Positions 57,746-64,000 of a stretch of 64,000 nt of DNA are shown here, piece by piece; the first letter of the stretch is position 1, and each line of letters begins with the position of its first letter. Under the pieces are notes generated by a model that was not told the DNA's origin, ran no database searches, and saw only the letters and a program-made list of their open reading frames with translations. The DNA lies in assembly GCA_026874595.1 (NCBI GenBank), contig CM049311.1, forward strand, positions 32,633,176-32,697,175. The letters are read 5' to 3'. This DNA comes from Sipunculus nudus. Its lineage: Eukaryota > Annelida > Sipuncula > Golfingiida > Sipunculidae. The position numbers and the translations under genes are program-made.

Positions 57746-58949
57746 ATATTGATTTTAACAAATTTTATTTTAATTTTAATTTTATTATTTATTTTTTTTT
57801 CGCTCTTTATATTTTTCAAGATACAATCCAGCGAGGACGGGTTGTTTGTTACCATATACTACCCAAAGGAAAACATTCCGATGATTTGAGCGTGCTGTAA
57901 GATTTTTCCGTTTTATTTAAGAACTTTGTTTTGTTTGAACCTGATTGTGAATTTTTTTTAAATATGTTTTATTCAAATTTAATTTTCCACGAGTATGAGT
58001 AAATCAATACATAAGTAACAAAACTGAATGCTCTTAGATACAACATTTTAGCAAATTTGACAAAAGTATCCGAGTGTTTGCAAAGATACCCAGTTGATTA
58101 TGGAAATTATCAATAGTTTTACCGTTTGCTTTCATTTTTTATCCTAATTGAACGAGGATGTGAACCTTGTTAACTAAAACTCTCATATTTCCATATTTCC
58201 TTTTACTATATTTTTTTCTGCTTCAGATTTTAATCCTCCTGAAAATACTTTCCATATTACCATTTTTTTTAGTAGTTAAGTAGTAAGTTATATACAAAGC
58301 TATACTAGTTGCTCATGATAGACATTTTAAAAATATACATAGTATCCGTAAGATACTATATAGTGATACACGTATCATGACAATCTTGCCAAATTTATAA
58401 CCGTCTCATCACCTAAATGACAAGTAATAAAATTGAAAAAAAAAAGTTTTGATTCCCCAGCTGAATAACTTGATATTTTTTTCACAATGCCTCATATTAT
58501 ATTTCGAACATTTTTTATACGAATTGATATTCAAATTATTGAAATTTATAAAAAGACATGCTATAAATAGTTATATTGAATTTTAATATGAAAAATACTT
58601 AATTTTTTGTATATGGAATCTTCGCACTGTTAATTAGCTGTAATATGTGTTTATATGTACATTAACTTTGCATCCATCTGAGATGGCACAAGACTGTTAT
58701 AGTCTGTTATTTTTTTTATCAAATTCATATATAAAAATACATATGTATATATGAAAGATCGATCAATATACACAACACAAAGCAACAAAGGCTACATGAG
58801 TCAGCCTTTTAAAGCACCAATGCTAATCTTAAAGAACAATGATGTATATAATTGTAACTCGCAAGACAATAATCTTTAAGTAAAAAGTGGCATTTCCTGT
58901 CGCTGAGGCAAGGTAATAACTACTTGTGATATTATCGTCATATTGTTAA
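57746..58949. other. No feature seen
   Basis: Strongly AT-rich spacer. Confidence 0.5.
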
Positions 58950-59335
58950 CATGTGTCAGCCGCCGGTGACAAGATTCCGCTGAAACAAGCACGATATTCA
59001 TACTTGGTGGACATATGGTTGGCGTGGAAGTCCGACCAGCAACCCAGTAATTTACAAGGGGTTTCTAACTCCGTTCTGAATCTCGCATCCGCCTCGCACC
59101 GGCACAAAGCCCTTGAAGATACAAATCACATATATTTCTTGCGTATTGCGTGATCGTGCTCCTAAGGTGAGCCAAACAGCGGTTCCGAAGGTCATGATAA
59201 GGTCCCCAATAACTATATTAAATAAAGCCGGGATCAAATAATTATTCCTTCCATACACCGCCGATTGACGGGGATATGGGTGCGTATTGTGATGTTCGAC
59301 GGAGTCAACGGCGCCAAACCGCATGGGTTTGGGTA
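58950..59335. other. GC-rich unique island
   Basis: Non-repetitive GC-rich block. An ATG-initiated minus-strand frame of 90 codons (59324 to 59052) includes IPALFNIVIGDLIMTFGTAV, a hydrophobic stretch, but no family is recognised and the plus strand is also partly open. Candidate conserved element or small unknown gene. Confidence 0.3.
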
Positions 59336-61079
59336 TTTTTTTTACAGTATGAATTTACAGTGTTTTTATGCAAGTGTGCTTCTGCTACAAATCACCGTAA
59401 CTTAGCTGAATAATTACGCCTTTGCATGATGCTTAACTGTGCCCTCAGCTGTGATCTTAACGTTGTAAGAAAATCAGATATAAATTAATTAGTTACAATG
59501 AACAAGCATGGACACGCCATATATACATAAGAGGGATTTGATTATTGCATCGGAGTAACCAGAGACCTTATGGATTGTGTCAATATACATGCCAGCTGCA
59601 AAAAAAAGATCGAGTTCACAATGCAAAAATTGCTAAATATTGGAAGTCTTGCTGAATAAAAATCCTGTCCACTGCGCCAGGCTCTGTTGCGTTTTATATA
59701 TAGTTGTATTCGGTATATATCAGTAGGTTGCAAATTGTAGTATATATGTTGTATGGCTGCTGTACATACACTGAAAAAAAAGCAGCCGTAAACTTTTATG
59801 CATGAAATGTCTCACCTTGAACCCATATACATTACATGCACTAAGCTATATCTGTTTCCCCATGCAGTCCTGATCTGTTCAGTGTTACGCGCATGTGATC
59901 TTTCCCCGGTTCAAATATAGCAGCGTGTTGCCGTAACAAATTATTTTTCCACCGAGGGGTTTTCTATACTCTGCTACGTCAACCTCTCTCCTGCAGTTTT
60001 TGGGAACTATATGCTTCATTCAATCGGTAGGTTCATTGTAAAACGAAAGTTACCATGTATGCAGGGAAACCCAGGGGCGTATAGCCAGGATTGAGGTCGG
60101 GGGGGGGGGGGGGCAAATATTTGGAAAAGGCAATGGAAACTCAGATATATATATATATATATACACACATCTCACATGTTTTACTTCCAAATAGAATTAT
60201 CAGTTGTAGGCCTCGCAAGATAAATAAATAAAATAAATATTTGCTGGATCAGATGTATTGAAATGTAGACTACGCCCATCGTATCCTATTACAGTTCACA
60301 TATACTGATATGTGTAGCATATACATGTACCATGCAAAATTTACGGTAGTCAAGGTCGTTGGTCACTGGCAAAAAATGTCATGCACGTTACTGATATATG
60401 AAGATGTCATGAAAACAATTTAAAATGCAAACCCGCTGCTCATGTAGGTTCAATTTAACCAAGGAAAAAGTAAAGAAAGAAATACAATGTAAATCTGTGA
60501 TTTATTTAAAAATTCATCTATAAAAAAGTTTCCTACGAAATTGTACAAAAACGTTTTAAGAAAATTCTGAGACTGAAACAATATATCAAGTTTCCGTTAC
60601 CAGTGTACTGTAAAAGGTTCGATAACAGAGGATACAAATTCAAAATGACGAAGAGCCAATAATTTAAACGTAAGAATATGTTGTTGATTAGATGTAGAAT
60701 AAATAATCAGTATAAATGTACAGTCATAATTTCCTGTTATGAACTTACTGTTGAGAGATAAAGATGATTTTACTAATTCCGTTGCATGCTCCGAGTTTTA
60801 ATAAAATGAACAGTATAAGATGAGGAATTGCTGCCTGTATAAATTCTATATATGGAATAACGTACTAAGAACATGCATATTCCAATTAAATGTGATTTGT
60901 GATATTATGTACAAGCTACAAGTTTTGTGATTTAAAAGCACTTTGTATAAAATAACCCCCCAAAAAACCTTTAAGTTAAGTCATCTTTCAAAAAGATAGA
61001 TGGTGTCAATAAATATGGCCAATCTTTCACCGCAGATACTAAATCCTGAATTGGCACTGACACATTGAATAGACTTTCA
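59336..61079. other. No gene; one repeat-like terminus
   Basis: At about 60071 the phrase CCAGGGGCGTATAGCCAGGA followed by poly-G (60099-60113) resembles a widespread element terminus in animal genomes; no partner end found. Otherwise AT-rich. Confidence 0.4.
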
Positions 61080-61430
61080 ATTTGTCTTAAAAACGGTCTA
61101 TACGCAAATAGCGTGTAACAAATGCCACGTTTGCGCGCCTATTCTAGACGCGTGGCTGAATCGTGCCGGGCAGACTGCACTCGTCTGGAAAACGTCGTCA
61201 GCAGACGACACATTGCCATAGGCGGGTAGTCTCCCCCTCGCTTTCAGATCAAGGATTCGAGGGCCACTTGAAGTGTTAATAACCTGGGCTTATGTTTTGA
61301 CAGAATCGGCGGGTGTTTAGTTGATGACTGGCAAAGATTTAACTGATTTACTACTTTAACTAGTGATCGGTCTTTAATATCCGCAGGTACTTGATAGTGG
61401 TTTGTGATCAAAGGGCTACAGGTCATGATT
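61080..61430. promoter_or_regulatory. GC-richer island with TCF- and NK-like sites
   Basis: Contains GATCAAAGG (61406-61414), a textbook TCF/LEF core, and the palindrome CACTTGAAGTG (61265-61275), two overlapping NK-2-type half-sites. It lies about 450 bp upstream of the LINE. Candidate enhancer by motif content only. Confidence 0.3.
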
Positions 61431-61839
61431 AATAAGATCAATGGAAGTATATATAGGATCGTTTAAACATATAAAGTATCGTTAAATCAGTCTCGTTTAC
61501 GTAAGTATTTTATTTTCTGTGTGACGGAAACTTGAATTATTAAAAAATACCAACGACAACCATCCAATACCATCACATATCGAACTTAAATGACAAATAC
61601 CACGTGTGCATGCATTTTTGCACATTTTTCGAAGGTGCGAGCGAGAGTTTGCGAAATTGACAAGTAAGTTAGATACAAGGTCCCCTCAAAGTTTGTGACA
61701 TTACAAAATATTGCAGCGAATTGCAGCGAATGTAGACGGTGAAATTATATCTTGAAAGGTGTGACCTTTAAACTTTATTAAATTTGTCTATATTTGCATG
61801 TAACCAATAAATATTAAATTAGTAAATTAGTAAACATAT

Positions 61840-63150
61840 TTGTATAATATAAATAAAGATTTTATATATATATATATATTTATGAATGAATTGTATTTTA
61901 AATTGCATTCTGAAGAAGAAGGTATATTTATAAGTTCAGAAACCAGATCACTTTCAATGCTTTTGTTTGCGGACGATGTTGTATGTTTCGCGGATACAGT
62001 TGGCCGGTTACAAATGCAAATTAATAAATTAGAAACTTTCTGTGACTTATATGGAATGAAAGTTAATATGAACAAAACAAAAATTCTTGTGTTTAGAAAT
62101 GGTGGTGTTTTGAGAAGATGTGAAAAATGGTATTATAAAGGAAAGCCAATTGATGTAGTTAGTAGTTATAAATATTTAGGAGGAATTTTCACAAGTTTTC
62201 TAAAATGGTCAAAAATGAAAGAACACTTAGGAATTCAAGCAAATAAAGCTGTTATTATGATTAAACAATTTATAAGCAGGTATAAACATTTAACAATTGA
62301 TCAATCTCTCTTTCTTTTTGATCGGATGGTGCTACCAATTTTATGCTATGGTAGTGAACTATGGGGCCATGAAAGTTGTGACAATATTGAATCAGTACAA
62401 AATAAATTTTGCAAGTATATTCTAAAGATAAATTATTCATCACCAACAGCTGCGGCACTTGGTGAATGTGGAAGACTGCCTTTGAAAATTCATTATGTAT
62501 TTAGATGTATTAAGTATTGGACAAAAATATTAAAAATGACACCAAACAGATATCCCAAACAACTATATTATAAGCTATATCGTCTAGATGAACTTGGAAG
62601 GAAAACTTGGGCAACAAAAATAAAAAATCTACTTTTTTCACTTGGCTTCGGTTATATTTGGATATTTCATGACTTAGGGGATACACAACTATTTCTGTTA
62701 CAGTTGCATCAAAGGTTAAAGGATATTTATTCCCAAGAATGGTCAAACAATATTTCAAGTAACAAACGTTTAGAAACATATTCAGTGTTTAAATCATTAT
62801 TAACCATGGAAATGTATTTGAAAGTTGTTATGAATATTAACTACAAGACCAGTTTAGCCAAATTAAGATGTTCCTCTCATAATCTGCAAATTGAAAAAGG
62901 AAGGCATGATAAGATACACTGGACAGAGAGAAATTGTCCCTTCTGTTTAAATCATGGTGAAGCTTTAGTTGAAACAGAATATCATTTTATGATGAAGTGT
63001 CCACTATATAATGATTTGAGAATTAAATACCTTTTTAAGCATGGGAAAATATCTTTTGTATCACTTATGACAAATAAAAACCCAGCAGTCATTAATAATT
63101 TAGCAGCTTTTGTATATCATGCTTTTAAAAGAAGAAATGATCAAATATAA
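61840..63150 (+). CDS. LINE reverse transcriptase, C-terminal portion
   Basis: The frame is 436 codons long, but the first ~15 come from flanking TA-rich DNA, so the native ORF is cut at about 61883. The catalytic RT motif FADDVV is at residues 43-48. It is followed by the RT-thumb block with YGMKVNMNKTKILVF and SYKYLGGIF, then a helical region with MVLPILCYGSELWG. Near the C-terminus (about residues 366-388) a Cys/His cluster, CPFC...E-Y-H-F...C, matches the zinc-knuckle at the end of many LINE ORF2 proteins. The N-terminal endonuclease and most RT motifs are missing, so it cannot act alone. Clade (CR1, I/Nimb or Jockey-like) cannot be settled by eye. Confidence 0.9.
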   Translation: MYNINKDFIYIYIFMNELYFKLHSEEEGIFISSETRSLSMLLFADDVVCFADTVGRLQMQINKLETFCDLYGMKVNMNKTKILVFRNGGVLRRCEKWYYKGKPIDVVSSYKYLGGIFTSFLKWSKMKEHLGIQANKAVIMIKQFISRYKHLTIDQSLFLFDRMVLPILCYGSELWGHESCDNIESVQNKFCKYILKINYSSPTAAALGECGRLPLKIHYVFRCIKYWTKILKMTPNRYPKQLYYKLYRLDELGRKTWATKIKNLLFSLGFGYIWIFHDLGDTQLFLLQLHQRLKDIYSQEWSNNISSNKRLETYSVFKSLLTMEMYLKVVMNINYKTSLAKLRCSSHNLQIEKGRHDKIHWTERNCPFCLNHGEALVETEYHFMMKCPLYNDLRIKYLFKHGKISFVSLMTNKNPAVINNLAAFVYHAFKRRNDQI

Positions 63151-63659
63151 GCCAGTATTTAATTTCTTTATTTATTATTTATTTATTTATTGTTGAAGTA
63201 TTAAAGTAGCTTTCATAAAGTATACTTGTAAAATGTACTATAAAGTATTTTGGACAGATATCCTAATCTGTTAAATATTTGCGTATTTATAGATGTAAAG
63301 ATATCTCTAAATGTGGATATATATGTGCATGTGTATGTATGTGTATATATATTTGTGCATGTATATATATATTTATATGTGTACTTGTATGTGTGCATTG
63401 TTTAATTTGAAATATGGTTTTCTTAAATATTAATGAATACAAATATCTTATTTCTATTTATTGTACATTGCAGTAATGACCTCTTAAACTATATTATTAT
63501 ATTCATTGATACTTCTGAATGCATGTATTAAGAAATTGTTTGTTTAATCAATTGTTTATTTATTACCATCATATTGTATTCGGATGGTATTATGTAATTA
63601 CTTATGGAATTATGGGCCTGAGGCCTTATATTTTCAGAATAAAACATTCATTCATTCAT
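61883..63659 (+). mobile_element. 5'-truncated non-LTR retrotransposon (LINE)
   Basis: The copy starts within the RT domain just after a (TA)n tract. It includes the RT/C-terminal ORF, and its 3' UTR ends with a small GGCCTGAGGCC palindrome (63615-63625), AATAAA (63638-63643) and an ATTC-repeat tail (about 63646-63659). 5' truncation and a microsatellite-like tail are the signature of target-primed reverse transcription. TA-rich DNA lies at both insertion edges. No stop or frameshift breaks the remaining ORF, so the insertion is fairly young. Confidence 0.85.
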
Positions 63660-64000
63660 ATATATATATATATATATAATTCAAATGTAATATTATGCTT
63701 TGACTATTTAAAAAATTACATATTTTATCTAGATCCGGATTTATTGTTTAAATATCTTTACAGTCTCCTATAAATGACTGTTTGCTAGAATGTTTTTCGA
63801 TATATTGGATTTTATGGAAGTAAGTTGGCAAGGCAGAGCAGTTTATAAAACAGACAGGGTGATAAATAATTTTGTTATTTTAAGATTTTTCATCTTTATA
63901 TGCAGACAAAACCAGTAGACAAAGGCTGATTATATTAAATGCGTAAAATGAATATATATATATTATAAGGTACTGATGAGTCAATGGATCGAGGGCTTTA
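63660..64000. other. No feature seen after the LINE
   Basis: A short (TA)n (63659-63678) and AT-rich DNA to the end of the window. Confidence 0.5.

Noticed and set aside
1-64000. CRISPR array or prokaryotic defence locus
   Set aside because: The tandem repeats have no unique-spacer pattern, and introns, SINEs and LINEs show the DNA is eukaryotic.

Overview
The window is eukaryotic nuclear DNA from an animal: AT-rich, gene-poor, with introns, long (TA)n microsatellites, at least fourteen poly-G/poly-C tracts, tRNA-derived SINEs, a non-LTR retrotransposon, and a Tc1 relic. The secreted-protein modules (TSP1/EGF-like, and a Cys-rich module of the VWD/EGF protein type) and the repeat style suggest a marine invertebrate, most likely a lophotrochozoan such as a mollusc. 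That placement is inference; no single marker in the window fixes it.

Layout. 1-7.9 kb: no gene; a 36-bp minisatellite (1622-2698), a 1.1-kb element with 36-bp inverted ends (3000-4116) and a small foldback element (6588-6779). 7.98-9.83 kb: the clearest gene, a Tctex1-family dynein light chain, with one small upstream coding exon and one large exon. 10.5-13.7 kb: repeat cluster with a diverged ~157-bp tandem array, a frameshifted Ty3/gypsy integrase fragment followed directly by alternating palindromic modules, a pogo-like MITE and a SINE. 14.0-15.1 kb: a minus-strand secreted TSP1/EGF-like gene broken by one in-frame TGA, with a Harbinger-type MITE 36 bp upstream of its start. 15.5-16.8 kb: a decayed coding relic and a possible solo LTR. 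19-22.9 kb: a TIR-bounded island between two (TA)n tracts, a 340-bp tandem-repeat element, a very recent 327-bp duplication and a second SINE. 24.85-26.2 kb: plus-strand exons that join in phase, with a Cys-rich VWDE-like module. 27.4-30.9 kb: two large elements with inverted ends, one containing a Tc1 transposase C-terminus and 3' end.

31-61.8 kb is a 30-kb stretch with no convincing complete gene. It is AT-rich DNA with unique GC-richer islands of about 250-750 bp roughly every 2-9 kb. They may be conserved regulatory elements of a developmental locus or isolated exons of a gene with very long introns; two short segments resemble half-Ig exons. A long-TIR element (45.7-46.9 kb) and a hairpin/tandem element (51.9-52.2 kb) interrupt it. 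The window closes with a 5'-truncated LINE carrying an unbroken 3' half of its RT ORF (61.9-63.66 kb).

No operons, CRISPR arrays, rRNA or functional tRNA genes were seen. The genes do not form a pathway. Most of the information content is mobile-element biology, plus a possible regulatory landscape. Most short open frames across the window are AT-rich chance frames or repeat translations and are not annotated.
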